Positions 45,906-55,760 of a stretch of DNA of 64,000 bases are shown here, in pieces. The notes beneath the pieces were generated by a model, which saw only the letters and a list, made by a program, of their open reading frames with translations, was not told where the DNA came from and did not search any database. Numbering within the stretch: position 1 is the first letter of the stretch; each line of letters starts with the position of its first letter. The stretch spans positions 62,001 to 126,000 of the forward strand of contig NZ_SWLG01000006.1 in the NCBI RefSeq assembly GCF_005747095.1. Direction: 5' to 3'. Source of the stretch: Exobacillus caeni (GTDB lineage Bacteria > Bacillota > Bacilli > Bacillales > Guptibacillaceae). The position numbers were made by a program, and so were the translations under genes.

Positions 45906-46772
45906 ATGGCGACATTTAAAGATTTTCGTAATAATGTAAAGCCTAACTGGTGCCCGGGCTGCGGTGATTTTTCGGTCCAGGCAGCAATTCAGCGGGCTTC
46001 TGCCAATGTGGGGCTCGAACCAGAGCAGCTTGCTGTGATATCCGGGATCGGCTGCTCGGGAAGAATATCAGGTTATATCCAGTCCTACGGTTTCCATGGC
46101 ATTCATGGACGCTCCTTGCCGATTGCCCAGGGAGTTAAGATGGCGAATCGTGATCTTACAGTAATTGCTTCGGGCGGAGACGGGGATGGATTCGCAATTG
46201 GAATGGGACATACCATCCACGCGATGAAAAGAAATATCGATATTACGTACATCGTAATGGATAATCAAATATACGGTTTAACAAAGGGCCAGACCTCTCC
46301 GACAAGTGCAGAAGGATTTACAACGAAGAGTACGCCTTCTGGTTCGGTAGAATCGCCGCTTTCGATTATGGAAATGGCTCTTGCGACAGGGTGCGGCTTC
46401 GTTGCCCAGGGATTCTCAACTGACTTAAAAGACCTTGTTTCCCTTATTGAACAGGGAATCAATCATAAAGGTTTTTCTTTCATCAATGTTTTTAGTCCAT
46501 GTGTAACGTTTAACAAAGTGAATACCTACGATTGGTTTAAAGAACATCTGGTTAATTTAAATGAAATTGTTGGTTATGATACTTCAAACCGCGGCATGGC
46601 GATGCAAACGATTATCGAACATAACGGACTTGTAAAAGGGCTCATCTATAAAGACGATAAGAAAAAATCTTATCAGGAAGCTGCCCATGGCTATAGTGAT
46701 AAGCCTCTTACAGGTACCGATTTGAAACTGCCGGAAGAAAAATTTAACGAACTTGTTGCCGAATTCATGTAG
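45906..46772 (+). CDS. korB: 2-oxoacid:ferredoxin oxidoreductase, beta subunit
   Basis: The thiamine-diphosphate and FeS-binding subunit, 288 residues. WCPGCGDFSVQ provides two cluster Cys residues, with IGCSGRISGY and the TPP-binding GGDGDGFAIGMGH motif followed by YIVMDNQIYGLTKGQ. It is adjacent to korA with no spacer, so the two subunits are translated together. A long terminator follows. Confidence 0.94.
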   Translation: MATFKDFRNNVKPNWCPGCGDFSVQAAIQRASANVGLEPEQLAVISGIGCSGRISGYIQSYGFHGIHGRSLPIAQGVKMANRDLTVIASGGDGDGFAIGMGHTIHAMKRNIDITYIVMDNQIYGLTKGQTSPTSAEGFTTKSTPSGSVESPLSIMEMALATGCGFVAQGFSTDLKDLVSLIEQGINHKGFSFINVFSPCVTFNKVNTYDWFKEHLVNLNEIVGYDTSNRGMAMQTIIEHNGLVKGLIYKDDKKKSYQEAAHGYSDKPLTGTDLKLPEEKFNELVAEFM

Positions 46773-46803
46773 TGAGAATGAGCAAGCTTACGAAAACGGT
46801 GTA

Positions 46804-46871
46804 AAAGGAAAATCCGAACTAATTCAAATTCTGATTGAAGAATCTTGAATCATAGTTCGGATTTTCCTTTG
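46804..46871 (+). terminator. Strong terminator of korAB
   Basis: AAAGGAAAATCCGAACT and AGTTCGGATTTTCCTTT form a perfect 17-bp stem with a loop of about 33 bases. It may stop transcription from either side. The 46773-47178 gap also holds a second inverted repeat (46922-46976) and no gene. Confidence 0.8.
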
Positions 46872-46921
46872 GCTAAAATACTTTTGGCATGCCCTCTCTT
46901 AAAATTCAATATAAAACGGCA

Positions 46922-46976
46922 GTAATGCTGGGTTTCCGACAAGCTTATAAAAGTTTTTCCGAAACACCAGTATTAC
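46922..46976. repeat. Inverted repeat upstream of tdh
   Basis: GTAATGCTGGGTTTCC is mirrored by GAAACACCAGTATTAC with a few mismatches and a loop of about 23 bases. No T-run follows, so it is not an obvious terminator. Confidence 0.4.
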
Positions 46977-47178
46977 CAATAAGGAATAGTTTAAAATAAC
47001 ATAAGTAAAAGGAAAAAAATACAAAAAGGTGATAGCAACGATACTAGTGAACTATTTTTTTAGAAAAAATCGATTGTTCTCCTGAGGAAGACACTCCGCT
47101 TTACGGATTTATTCTAAAGTGATACTATTATCGTTGAAAACGGATTCTTTATAGGTTGATAGTAAAGGAGTGTGCACG

Positions 47179-48219
47179 GTGGAAGGAAAGATGAAAGCAA
47201 TTGTAAAACATCATCGCGGTGTTGGCGCTGAGCTCCAAACGGTTGATATTCCGCAAATTAACGATAACGAAGTATTAATCCAGGTGAAAGCTACATCCAT
47301 TTGCGGTACGGATGTCCATATTTACTCATGGGATGAATGGTCAGCGAGCAGGGTGAAGCCTCCATATACGTTCGGTCATGAATTTGCCGGTGTAGTAGTT
47401 GAAAAAGGCAAAAATGTAACGAATGTAGAAATCGGCGACCATGTTTCTGCGGAAACCCATATCGTCTGTAACGAATGTCCCCAATGTTTGACGGGCCAGT
47501 TTCACATTTGTGAAAATACGAAAATCATTGGAGTAGATACAAATGGATGTTTTGCAGAATATGTAGCATTGCCAAGTCAAAATCTCTGGAAAAACCCGGA
47601 GGAAATGCCGTTTGATGTTGCATCTGTCCAGGAACCGATGGGGAATGCTGTCCATACTGTATTGGCCGGTGATGTAGCAGGTAAGACGGTTGCTATTATA
47701 GGGTGCGGTCCGATCGGAATCATGGCTGTAGGAGTAGCTAAAGCAGCAGGGGCTTCTCAGGTGATTGCCTTCGATCTTAACGATTATCGTCTCGATCTGG
47801 CAAAGCAAATGGGTGCCACAACAGTTGTTAATTCCAAAAATGAAGATCCTCTACAAGTTGTAAAAGAACTGACTGAAGGACATGGCGTAGATGTTGTGTG
47901 TGAGATGTCCGGTCATCCGGTAGCAATGAACCAGGGCTTTAAAATGGTTACTAATGGAGGCCGAGTTTCCATTTTAAGCCTGCCTGTTCGGCCTGTTGAA
48001 ATCGATGTGACAAACGATATCGTGTTTAAAGGTATTACAGTACAGGGAATCACAGGGCGTAAAATGTTTGAAACATGGCGCCAGGTTTCAGGGCTTCTAA
48101 AATCTAAGCAGGTAGACCTTGAACCGATGATTACCCACCATTTTCCGCTCGAAGATTTCGAAAAGGGTTTTGACTTGATGCTTGCTGGAAAATGCGGGAA
48201 AGTTGTCCTCCATCCGTAA
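47179..48219 (+). CDS. tdh: L-threonine 3-dehydrogenase
   Basis: Tdh oxidises threonine to 2-amino-3-oxobutyrate with NAD, the first step of threonine breakdown to glycine. The 346-residue zinc-containing medium-chain dehydrogenase has the catalytic Zn site in SICGTDVHIYSWDEW and GHEFAG, the structural Zn Cys cluster CNECPQCLTGQFHIC, and the Rossmann motif VAIIGCGPIGIMAVG. The start is GTG 47179 with AGGAG 8 bases upstream; GTG 47170 and ATG 47191 are alternatives. kbl follows as its partner. Confidence 0.94.
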   Translation: MEGKMKAIVKHHRGVGAELQTVDIPQINDNEVLIQVKATSICGTDVHIYSWDEWSASRVKPPYTFGHEFAGVVVEKGKNVTNVEIGDHVSAETHIVCNECPQCLTGQFHICENTKIIGVDTNGCFAEYVALPSQNLWKNPEEMPFDVASVQEPMGNAVHTVLAGDVAGKTVAIIGCGPIGIMAVGVAKAAGASQVIAFDLNDYRLDLAKQMGATTVVNSKNEDPLQVVKELTEGHGVDVVCEMSGHPVAMNQGFKMVTNGGRVSILSLPVRPVEIDVTNDIVFKGITVQGITGRKMFETWRQVSGLLKSKQVDLEPMITHHFPLEDFEKGFDLMLAGKCGKVVLHP

Positions 48220-48237
48220 TAACTTTAGAATGAAAAT

Positions 48238-48270
48238 ATGCCGGCTGATGTTTAGAGACAGCCGGCATGT
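48238..48270 (+). terminator. Hairpin between tdh and kbl
   Basis: ATGCCGGCTG pairs with CAGCCGGCAT around ATGTTTAGAGA. The poor T-run suggests a partial terminator or mRNA stabiliser rather than a full stop. Confidence 0.55.
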
Positions 48271-48333
48271 TGTAGAATAGAATTAGTTAAGCAGATGGAT
48301 AAATACATATATCATTTATTAGGAGGCGATCCG

Positions 48334-49512
48334 ATGAAAGGGTTTGAATACTTACAAAAAGAGCTAGACGAAATGAAAGAGCAAGGGGTCTTTCGCAATC
48401 TTATTCCGTTAGAGTCTCCACAGGGATCAAAAGTTAATATTAATGGAAAAGAAGTTATTCAACTATCTTCAAACAATTATCTTGGACTGACAGATCATCC
48501 TAAAATGAAAGAAGCTGCAATCGAAGCTGTCGAAAAATACGGAGCAGGCACTGGTTCTGTTCGTACGATTGCAGGGACATTTTCAATGCACGAAGAGTTT
48601 GAAGAGAAATTGGCAAACTTCAAGCATACTGAAGCAGCTCTTGTATTACAATCAGGATTCGCTACAAACCAGGCGGTGCTTTCGGCTATTTTAACAAAGG
48701 AAGACGTCGTTATTTCAGATGAGCTAAATCATGCATCTATTATTGATGGGATTCGTTTGACAAAAGCCGGGCGAAGAATTTACAAACACGTTGACATGCA
48801 AGATCTTGAAAATGCATTAAAAGAAACCCAGGATTATCGTACTCGTCTTATCGTTACAGATGGTGTTTTTTCAATGGACGGTAACATTGCACCACTTCCT
48901 GAGATTGTAGAGCTGGCAGAAAAATATGATGCACTTGTTATGGTGGACGATGCACATGCGAGCGGTGTTCTCGGTCGAAACGGCCGTGGTTCTGTTGATC
49001 ATTTTAACTTGAACGGTAGAGTGCATATCCAGGTAGGAACGCTTAGTAAGGCCATTGGGGTGCTTGGCGGATATGTTGCGGGACCAAAAACGTTAAGGGA
49101 TTACCTGATCCATAAAGGGCGCCCATTCCTATTCAGTACTTCCCATCCACCAGCAGTAACTGCTGCAAGCTCTGCAGCGATCGATGTGTTGCTTGAAGAA
49201 CCAGAGTTAATTGAGAAATTATGGGACAATACAAAGTTTTTTAAAGAAGAGCTAACAAAACTCGGGTTTGATACCGGGATCAGTAAAACACCTATTACTC
49301 CTGTAATTGTAGGAGAAGAAGCATTATGCCACCGCTTCTCCGATAAGCTGTTCGATTATGGTGTATTCGCACAGGGAATTGCCTTCCCTACAGTAGCAAA
49401 AGGGAAAGCACGCGTCAGAACTATCGTCACAGCACAGCATTCCAAAGAAGAACTGCAACAAGCGCTGAACGCCTTCGAAAAAGCCGGAAAAGAACTCGGC
49501 ATCATTAAATAA
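48334..49512 (+). CDS. kbl: Glycine C-acetyltransferase (2-amino-3-oxobutyrate CoA ligase)
   Basis: Kbl splits 2-amino-3-oxobutyrate with CoA into glycine and acetyl-CoA, completing the pathway begun by Tdh. The 392-residue PLP enzyme has [31 protein letters not shown], the [15 protein letters not shown] and [11 protein letters not shown] cofactor motifs and the Schiff-base Lys in [16 protein letters not shown] 48334 follows AGGAGG; the frame is open upstream to 48295 without support. Confidence 0.95.
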   Translation: MKGFEYLQKELDEMKEQGVFRNLIPLESPQGSKVNINGKEVIQLSSNNYLGLTDHPKMKEAAIEAVEKYGAGTGSVRTIAGTFSMHEEFEEKLANFKHTEAALVLQSGFATNQAVLSAILTKEDVVISDELNHASIIDGIRLTKAGRRIYKHVDMQDLENALKETQDYRTRLIVTDGVFSMDGNIAPLPEIVELAEKYDALVMVDDAHASGVLGRNGRGSVDHFNLNGRVHIQVGTLSKAIGVLGGYVAGPKTLRDYLIHKGRPFLFSTSHPPAVTAASSAAIDVLLEEPELIEKLWDNTKFFKEELTKLGFDTGISKTPITPVIVGEEALCHRFSDKLFDYGVFAQGIAFPTVAKGKARVRTIVTAQHSKEELQQALNAFEKAGKELGIIK

Positions 49513-49566
49513 ATGATGTAATGAGGAAAGGGTAATCGTTTTGATTATCCTTTTCTTGTTTTAGTT

Positions 49567-49725
49567 TGGGTATTTTCACATATTTTGTTTATTAATAAAC
49601 AGTAGAAATGCACTGCGACATAACGGATGGATAGCCGCTGCGGAAAGCGAACTGCCCGGAGCGGAAATCAATGCTGCAATTACGTCGCAGAAGTAAAAAC
49701 AACAATGTTTTAGAAAACAGCCTTT
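49567..49725. repeat. Dispersed inverted-repeat element, copy D
   Basis: The clearest short copy, in the kbl-miaB gap. CTGCGACATAA (from 49613) and TTACGTCGCAG (to 49690) are inverted arms with a single mismatch. Between them are GGATGGATAGCCGCTGCGGA and GCGAACTGCCCGGAGCGG. The right end TTTTAGAAAACAGCCTTT is shared with copies A and C. The rest of the gap (to 49805) holds no gene. Confidence 0.8.
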
Positions 49726-49805
49726 AACTTGCATAATTATTTCTAAAAACTGAGATTACGAAGCGATTTCAAAACGGACTTGCTTCAATAAATTTCTATT
49801 GTTTA

Positions 49806-49834
49806 TTGCTTAATTTCCCTGATACACTTATAAT
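49806..49834 (+). promoter_or_regulatory. Sigma-A promoter of miaB-ricA
   Basis: TTGCTT (49806-49811), 17 bases, TATAAT (49829-49834). About 80 bases of leader precede miaB. Confidence 0.75.
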
Positions 49835-49912
49835 ATGGTATTGTGTATCCAATTAATTATCTCGCTTTACTATATAGATCGGCTTTTAGTTGGCAAGAAA
49901 GGAGTTCGCAAA

Positions 49913-51451
49913 ATGAACGAAGAACAGCGCTTGCAGTCTTCGCAGGTTGTTTCTAAACCTAAAAAGGAAAAGACAACAGAAGACTATGCAAAGTACTTCC
50001 AGACAACGTACCAGGCGCCTTCATTGAAAGATGCAAAGCGACGTGGTAAAGAAAACGTAAAAGTCCACTATGACTTTGATATTCCGGAAAACATCAAGAA
50101 TCTCGGCATAAATAAAAAGTTCCTTATCCGTACCTATGGCTGCCAGATGAATGAGCATGATACAGAGGTAATGGCCGGCATTTTCGAAGGAATGGGATTT
50201 GAAGCAACAACAGAGGTCAATGAAGCAGACGTTATCCTTCTCAATACGTGTGCGATCCGTGAAAACGCGGAAAACAAAGTGTTCGGCGAGCTTGGACACT
50301 TGAAACCGTTAAAAATGGAAAGACCTGATTTGATCATCGGGGTATGCGGATGTATGTCCCAGGAAGAATCGGTCGTTAACCGCATCATGCAAAAGCACCA
50401 GTTTGTCGATTTGATTTTTGGAACCCATAATATCCACCGTCTTCCTCAGCTAATGGAACAGGCTGTATTTGGAAAAGAAATGGTTATGGAAGTCTGGTCA
50501 AAAGAAGGGGATATCATCGAGAACCTTCCAAGAACCAGAAAAGGCGAAATCAAAGCATGGGTTAATATTATGTATGGCTGCGACAAGTTCTGTACGTATT
50601 GTATTGTCCCTTATACGCGGGGCAAGGAGAGAAGCCGTCGCCCTGAAGATATAATCCAGGAAGTACGCCATCTTGCCGCAAATGGGTATAAAGAAGTTAC
50701 TTTATTAGGACAAAACGTAAATGCATACGGCAAGGACCTTGAGGATATCGAGTATGGACTTGGTGACCTGATGGATGAGATACGCAAGATCGATATTCCA
50801 CGTGTCCGCTTTACAACAAGCCATCCACGTGACTTCGATGATCGTTTGATCGAGGTTTTAGCAAAGGGCGGAAACCTTCTGGATCATATCCACCTTCCAG
50901 TTCAAAGCGGCAGCAGTTCCGTGTTAAAATTGATGAACCGGAGATATACGCGTGAAAGCTATATGGAGCTTGTTCGAAAAATAAAAGCAGCGATGCCTGA
51001 AGCTACTTTTACGACAGATATTATCGTAGGTTTTCCTAATGAAACGGAAGAACAGTTTGAAGAAACTCTGTCGTTAATGAAAGAAGTAGAATACGACAGT
51101 GCGTTTACATTTATTTATTCCCAGCGTGACGGTACTCCGGCAGCTAAGATGAAGGATAACGTGCCGATGGAAGTCAAAAAGGAACGCCTGCAGCGTCTAA
51201 ACAGCGTTGTAAATGATATTGCGGCCAAAAAGAACGCTGCCTATAAAGATAAAATTGTTGAAGTGCTCGTTGAAGGGGAAAGCAAGAAAAATCCTGATGT
51301 TCTTTCAGGATATACCCGCCGTAACAAGCTGGTAAATTTCCGCGGGTCAAAATCGTTGGTTGGCAAGCTTGTGAAAGTGAAAATTGTCGATCCGAAAACA
51401 TGGTCCCTCAATGGAGAACTTGTAGAAGAAACTGCAGAGGTGAATGCGTAA
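49913..51451 (+). CDS. miaB: tRNA-2-methylthio-N6-dimethylallyladenosine synthase MiaB
   Basis: MiaB adds the methylthio group to i6A37 in tRNAs, following MiaA. The 512-residue radical-SAM methylthiotransferase has the UPF0004 domain with [11 protein letters not shown] and the other auxiliary-cluster Cys residues ([18 protein letters not shown]), the SAM-cluster motif CDKFCTYC, and a C-terminal TRAM domain. ATG 49913 follows AAAGGAG; the frame is open to 49835 but that part overlaps the leader. Its stop overlaps the ricA start (TAATG). Confidence 0.95.
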   Translation: MNEEQRLQSSQVVSKPKKEKTTEDYAKYFQTTYQAPSLKDAKRRGKENVKVHYDFDIPENIKNLGINKKFLIRTYGCQMNEHDTEVMAGIFEGMGFEATTEVNEADVILLNTCAIRENAENKVFGELGHLKPLKMERPDLIIGVCGCMSQEESVVNRIMQKHQFVDLIFGTHNIHRLPQLMEQAVFGKEMVMEVWSKEGDIIENLPRTRKGEIKAWVNIMYGCDKFCTYCIVPYTRGKERSRRPEDIIQEVRHLAANGYKEVTLLGQNVNAYGKDLEDIEYGLGDLMDEIRKIDIPRVRFTTSHPRDFDDRLIEVLAKGGNLLDHIHLPVQSGSSSVLKLMNRRYTRESYMELVRKIKAAMPEATFTTDIIVGFPNETEEQFEETLSLMKEVEYDSAFTFIYSQRDGTPAAKMKDNVPMEVKKERLQRLNSVVNDIAAKKNAAYKDKIVEVLVEGESKKNPDVLSGYTRRNKLVNFRGSKSLVGKLVKVKIVDPKTWSLNGELVEETAEVNA

Positions 51452-51864
51452 TGATTACAAGACAGGAAGTTATCTCAAGAGCAAAAGATCTGGCTACAAT
51501 GATGGCTGATACGGAAGAAGTAGACTTTTTCAAACGTGCTGAAGAACAGATTAACAAAAATGAAAAAGTGCAGGAACTGATTTCACAGATTAAGAAACTT
51601 CAAAAGGAAGCTGTTAACCTTCAACACTTCCAGAAGCATGAAGCATTAAAGCAAACAGAAACAAAGCTTGATGAATTAATGGAGCAGCTTGACCAGATTC
51701 CTATCGTACAAGAGTTCAAGCGTTCTCAGAGAGAAGTGAACGATCTGTTGCAATTGATCGCCAACACGATTTCTAACAAAGTAACAGATGAGATCATCGA
51801 GTCAACAGGCGGAGATTTGTTGCAGGGGACAACTGGTTCCCATCAAAGAAAAGCTTGTGAATAA
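51451..51864 (+). CDS. ricA: RicA family regulator (YmcA)
   Basis: RicA forms the Ric (YmcA-YlbF-YaaT) complex, which carries iron-sulfur clusters and directs RNase Y cleavage, controlling biofilm, competence and sporulation in B. subtilis. The 137-residue protein is mostly helical (TEEVDFFKRAEEQINKNEKV, QHFQKHEALKQTETKLDEL, FKRSQREVNDLLQLIANTIS). It contains one Cys, in the C-terminal KACE. It is coupled to miaB by a one-base overlap. Confidence 0.92.
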   Translation: MITRQEVISRAKDLATMMADTEEVDFFKRAEEQINKNEKVQELISQIKKLQKEAVNLQHFQKHEALKQTETKLDELMEQLDQIPIVQEFKRSQREVNDLLQLIANTISNKVTDEIIESTGGDLLQGTTGSHQRKACE

Positions 51865-51870
51865 AAGGTA

Positions 51871-51902
51871 AACCGGGACATCTCAGTCCTGGTTTTTTTT
51901 TA
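51871..51902 (+). terminator. Intrinsic terminator of ricA
   Basis: AACCGGGAC pairs with GTCCTGGTT around ATCTCA, followed by a T-run of eight or more. Confidence 0.92.
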
Positions 51903-51910
51903 TCCCCTAA

Positions 51911-51958
51911 TAAAACTTTTAACCAAAGGAGAATGCCCGACACCGTTAAAAAGTTTAA
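51911..51958. repeat. Inverted repeat upstream of cotE
   Basis: AAACTTTTAAC is mirrored by GTTAAAAAGTTT around a 20-base loop. It lies in the 343-base ricA-cotE gap, which otherwise holds only AT-rich DNA and the cotE promoter region. Confidence 0.45.
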
Positions 51959-52148
51959 GATTATAGATAAGCGCAACTGCGCCTCCATCTTTCCATAAAG
52001 CCTTGAAGATCGTGCGAGTTTTCTTTTTCTATTGTTAATTTCAATTACCGTACTTAAAGGAAAAATATAAAATTAAAAAAGAGTAGGAAATCCAAAAGGA
52101 GATCAAACATAGACTGATATAAGAACAAACCACCGTAAAATTTTTCGC

Positions 52149-52176
52149 ACACTAGTCATTTGCCATGCATAGGATG
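52149..52176 (+). promoter_or_regulatory. Sigma-K-like promoter of cotE
   Basis: AC (52149-52150), 17 bases, CATAGGATG (52168-52176) fits AC-N16/17-CATAnnnTA with the last base off. cotE in B. subtilis has sigma-E and sigma-K promoters; a second candidate CATAGACT lies at 52108-52115, possibly the sigma-E one, with a poor -35. Confidence 0.45.
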
Positions 52177-52207
52177 AGATTGAAGATTGGAAGAGGAGGT
52201 ATGATCG

Positions 52208-52780
52208 ATGTCAGGTAAAGAAGATTATAAATACAGAGAAATAATCACCAAAGCTGTATGCGGAAAAGGCCGAAAATTTTCACAGGCCACACATACTGTT
52301 ACTCCCTCACATCGTCCGACGAGCATTTTAGGCTGCTGGATCATCAATCATAGTTTTTCAGCGAAGAACAAAAAGGATTTTGTTGATGTAGATGGTGTTT
52401 ATGATATCAATATCTGGTACTCATACAATAACAACACAAAAACCGAAGTTGTTACAGAAACTGTCAAGTACAAAGATGAAGTCCCTTTAAGAAAAAAAGA
52501 CGAAAACGTAGTCTCCGATGACTTTGAAGTGCTTGCAAAAGCAGTTCAAGAACCAAACGCCCAGGAAGCGACAATTGCACCAAATGGAAACAAAATTGTT
52601 GTGCATGTAGAAAGAGACTTTATTGTGGAAGCAATCGGTGAAACAAAAGTCTATGTTGCTATTAATCCTGATGGCACCATCGATACATGGGATGATGAAG
52701 ACTGGGAAGATTTAGAAGTTGAAGATGAAGAGTTTGAAGACCTTGATCCGAACTTTTTAATTGGTGATTTAGAGGAGTAA
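52208..52780 (+). CDS. cotE: Outer spore coat morphogenetic protein CotE
   Basis: CotE assembles the outer spore coat around the forespore. The 190-residue protein is recognised by [32 protein letters not shown] and [15 protein letters not shown], and by an acidic C-terminal tail (residues about 165-190) rich in Asp and Glu. ATG 52208 lies 8 bases after GAGGAGG. It is slightly longer than B. subtilis CotE, mainly in the tail. It sits between ricA and mutS, as in B. subtilis. Confidence 0.96.
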   Translation: MSGKEDYKYREIITKAVCGKGRKFSQATHTVTPSHRPTSILGCWIINHSFSAKNKKDFVDVDGVYDINIWYSYNNNTKTEVVTETVKYKDEVPLRKKDENVVSDDFEVLAKAVQEPNAQEATIAPNGNKIVVHVERDFIVEAIGETKVYVAINPDGTIDTWDDEDWEDLEVEDEEFEDLDPNFLIGDLEE

Positions 52781-52784
52781 CAGA

Positions 52785-52820
52785 ACCAGGAAGAAGAAAA
52801 CCTTCTTCCTGGTCTTTATT
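52785..52820 (+). terminator. Intrinsic terminator of cotE
   Basis: ACCAGGAAGAAG pairs with CTTCTTCCTGGT around AAAAC, followed by CTTTATTT. Confidence 0.88.
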
Positions 52821-52874
52821 TGCATTTTATAAAAAAAGTGTTTTGCAAACTTTGGTCCTTTTATCTCTCATAAA

Positions 52875-52980
52875 CAATATAAACGGTGGCCAACCGTTAC
52901 GGCAATCTACGCTTTCCGCAGGTTCGCGCTGAGCCTCCAGCCTGACAGGCAACAAAGTATCTCTTTGAAAAGAGCCTTAT
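52875..52980. repeat. Dispersed inverted-repeat element, degenerate copy E
   Basis: In the cotE-mutS gap, TAAACGGTGGCCAACCGTTA and CTACGCTTTCCGCAGG align with the left module of copy C. The end CTTTGAAAAGAGCCTTAT matches the right ends of the other copies. The core arms CTGCGAC/GTCGCAG are missing. No gene lies in this 317-base gap. Confidence 0.5.
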
Positions 52981-53041
52981 CAAAAACGGACAGGATTAAT
53001 GAGCCGGACAATTAAATCTGGTGAAGGGCTAAATGTAAATA

Positions 53042-53050
53042 TGGTATACT
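53042..53050 (+). promoter_or_regulatory. Extended -10 promoter of mutSL
   Basis: TGGTATACT (53042-53050), 47 bases upstream of mutS. No clear -35. Confidence 0.5.
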
Positions 53051-53097
53051 GAAGAACGTAAAGTAGATAGAAACCTTATAAATGGTGGAGGAAAAAA

Positions 53098-55722
53098 ATG
53101 ACTCAGTATACACCAATGATCCAACAATATCTCCGAATTAAGGCAGAGCATCAGGATGCCTTTTTATTTTTTCGCCTTGGGGATTTTTATGAAATGTTTT
53201 TTGAAGATGCGATTCAGGCATCTAAAGAGCTGGAAATCACTTTAACGAGCAGGGACGGCGGAAACGAACGCATCCCCATGTGCGGGGTGCCATACCATTC
53301 TGCAGATAATTATATAACTCAGTTAGTAAACAGAGGATTTAAAATCGCAATCTGCGAACAAACCGAAGACCCTAAGCAGGCGAAGGGTGTAGTCCGAAGA
53401 GAAGTTGTCCAGTTGATTACGCCTGGTACAGTAATGAATGACGGATTGATTAAAGAAAAAGAAAACAATTACATTGTTTCCATCTCTCGCTTTGATGATC
53501 TTACATACGGATTGGCTGCAAATGACCTTACTACAGGAGAAACAATGGCAACACTTCTGTCTGGGACATGCGAGGATGTTATTAGTGAGGCTGCTTCACT
53601 GTCACCCAAAGAGATTGTTGTGTCCTCGTCGATGCCTGAAGGTGAGAGAAAGCTGATTAAAGAACGACTTGCAATCACCTTATCATTTGAAGAACAGTCT
53701 CATCTCCCGGATGCTTTCACTCACCTGGCAAAACATATTGATCAGGTAAAGCTTCTTGATGTGTTTGGCCGTTTATTGCATTACCTTGTCCGTACACAAA
53801 AGCGGTCACTTGATCATTTACAGCCACTAAAGCATTATCAGGTCAACGAGTTTATGAAGATTGACATGAACTCAAAGCGGAACCTAGAGCTTGTGGAAAC
53901 GATCAGGGAGAAACGCCGAAAAGGGTCGTTGGTATGGTTTCTGGACCATACAGTTACAGCGATGGGCGGAAGGTTGCTCAAACAATGGGTTGAGCGTCCT
54001 TTGCTTAGTAAAACGACGATCAACCATCGGTTAAGCATCGTAGAAACGTTGATCAAGCAGTTTTTTGAAAGGGAAGCATTAAGAGACCAGTTAAAGCAGG
54101 TCTATGATTTGGAAAGACTGGCAGGAAGGGTTGCTTTTGGGAATGTGAATGCAAGAGATCTTGTCCAGTTGAGAAAGTCGCTTGGAAAAATACCAGAAAT
54201 CAAACAGCTTGTAAGTGAGCTTGAGGATGAGTGTGCACAAAAGCTTGCTGCATCGATAAAGCCGTGCAATGAGTTGAACGGGCTGCTTCAGGAAGCCCTT
54301 GAAGAGAACCCTCCCGTTTCAGTAAAAGAGGGAAACATGATAAAGGATGGCTTTCACAAGGAACTTGACAAATACAGGGATGCAAGCAAAAACGGTAAAA
54401 GCTGGATTGCTTCACTTCAACAAAAAGAACGCCAGGAAACGGGTATTAAGTCATTAAAAATCGGCTATAACAGAGTATTCGGTTATTACATTGAGGTCAC
54501 GAAGGCGAACCTTCATCTTCTTGCTGAAGGTAGGTATGAACGCAAGCAAACATTGACGAATGCCGAGCGTTTTATCACCCCGGAGCTTAAGGAAAAAGAA
54601 GCTCTGATTCTTGAAGCGGAAGATAAGATGATGGAGCTTGAGTACGAACTATTTTCGAATCTGCGTGAACAGGTGAAAACTTTTATACCGGAGCTTCAAG
54701 AGCTAGCAAAAACGTTAAGTGAAATCGATGTTCTCCAGGGCTTTGCATCGGTAAGTGAAGAAAACAGGTTTTGCCGCCCGGAATTTTCAGATAACCGCGA
54801 AATCAGGATAAATGAGGGGCGGCATCCTGTGGTCGAAAAGATGCTGGATGACCGAGAGTACGTTGCCAATGACGTGATGATGGATGAAGATCGTGAAATC
54901 CTGCTTATTACCGGTCCTAACATGAGCGGTAAGAGCACTTATATGCGCCAGCTTGCCTTGATTGCCATAATGGGCCAAATCGGATGTTTTGTACCCGCGA
55001 CGTCTGCAGTTCTTCCAATCTTCGATCAAGTGTTTACAAGAATTGGAGCTGCCGATGACCTTGCAGCAGGCCAGAGTACGTTTATGGTAGAAATGCTGGA
55101 AGCAAACTATGCGATCACAAAGGCAACACAGGACAGTTTGATATTATTAGATGAGATCGGGAGGGGAACGTCTACTTACGACGGAATGGCTCTTGCCCAG
55201 TCTATCATCGAATATATTCACAATGAGGTCAGGGCAAAAACATTGTTTTCCACTCACTATCATGAATTGACCGTACTCGAAAAGGAACTTTCCCGCGTTA
55301 AGAATGTCCATGTAAAAGCAGTGGAAGAAAAGGGCAGGGTAGTTTTCTTGCATAAGGTTCATGATGGTTCTGCCGATAAAAGTTATGGTATCCATGTTGC
55401 GCAACTTGCAAATTTGCCAGACAGGCTAATAGAACGTGCAGCAGCAATTTTAAAAGAGTTAGAACGTCCTGTCCATCCAAACGGCCAAACTGTTCAAGCG
55501 GAGCAGGTTAACGAATCAGAAGCTGCCGCACAGCTTGCTGCAGCAGAAGAAGATAACGAAGCGCAGCTGTCATTTTTTGGGGGGAGCAAGAAAAAAAGTT
55601 TAGAATCTTTTTCAAAAGAAGAGAAAGCAGTTCTCCAGCTGTTGCGGAAATCCGATATTTTAGAGATGACGCCGATGGAGGCGATGAACATACTATACGA
55701 TATGAAACGGAAACTAAAATAA
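53098..55722 (+). CDS. mutS: DNA mismatch repair protein MutS
   Basis: MutS binds mismatches and starts repair with MutL. The 874-residue protein has the mismatch-recognition motif [11 protein letters not shown] (Phe-x-Glu), the core and clamp domains, and the ABC-type ATPase with [39 protein letters not shown] and STHYHELT. The C-terminus has a low-complexity Glu/Ala stretch followed by a segment with AQLSFFGG, which contains a beta-clamp-binding-like QLSFF. The ATG follows TGGAGGAA. Confidence 0.98.
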   Translation: MTQYTPMIQQYLRIKAEHQDAFLFFRLGDFYEMFFEDAIQASKELEITLTSRDGGNERIPMCGVPYHSADNYITQLVNRGFKIAICEQTEDPKQAKGVVRREVVQLITPGTVMNDGLIKEKENNYIVSISRFDDLTYGLAANDLTTGETMATLLSGTCEDVISEAASLSPKEIVVSSSMPEGERKLIKERLAITLSFEEQSHLPDAFTHLAKHIDQVKLLDVFGRLLHYLVRTQKRSLDHLQPLKHYQVNEFMKIDMNSKRNLELVETIREKRRKGSLVWFLDHTVTAMGGRLLKQWVERPLLSKTTINHRLSIVETLIKQFFEREALRDQLKQVYDLERLAGRVAFGNVNARDLVQLRKSLGKIPEIKQLVSELEDECAQKLAASIKPCNELNGLLQEALEENPPVSVKEGNMIKDGFHKELDKYRDASKNGKSWIASLQQKERQETGIKSLKIGYNRVFGYYIEVTKANLHLLAEGRYERKQTLTNAERFITPELKEKEALILEAEDKMMELEYELFSNLREQVKTFIPELQELAKTLSEIDVLQGFASVSEENRFCRPEFSDNREIRINEGRHPVVEKMLDDREYVANDVMMDEDREILLITGPNMSGKSTYMRQLALIAIMGQIGCFVPATSAVLPIFDQVFTRIGAADDLAAGQSTFMVEMLEANYAITKATQDSLILLDEIGRGTSTYDGMALAQSIIEYIHNEVRAKTLFSTHYHELTVLEKELSRVKNVHVKAVEEKGRVVFLHKVHDGSADKSYGIHVAQLANLPDRLIERAAAILKELERPVHPNGQTVQAEQVNESEAAAQLAAAEEDNEAQLSFFGGSKKKSLESFSKEEKAVLQLLRKSDILEMTPMEAMNILYDMKRKLK

Positions 55723-55760
55723 GTCGTTATATTTAGTTAACCATGGAAGAGGTGAGAGTG

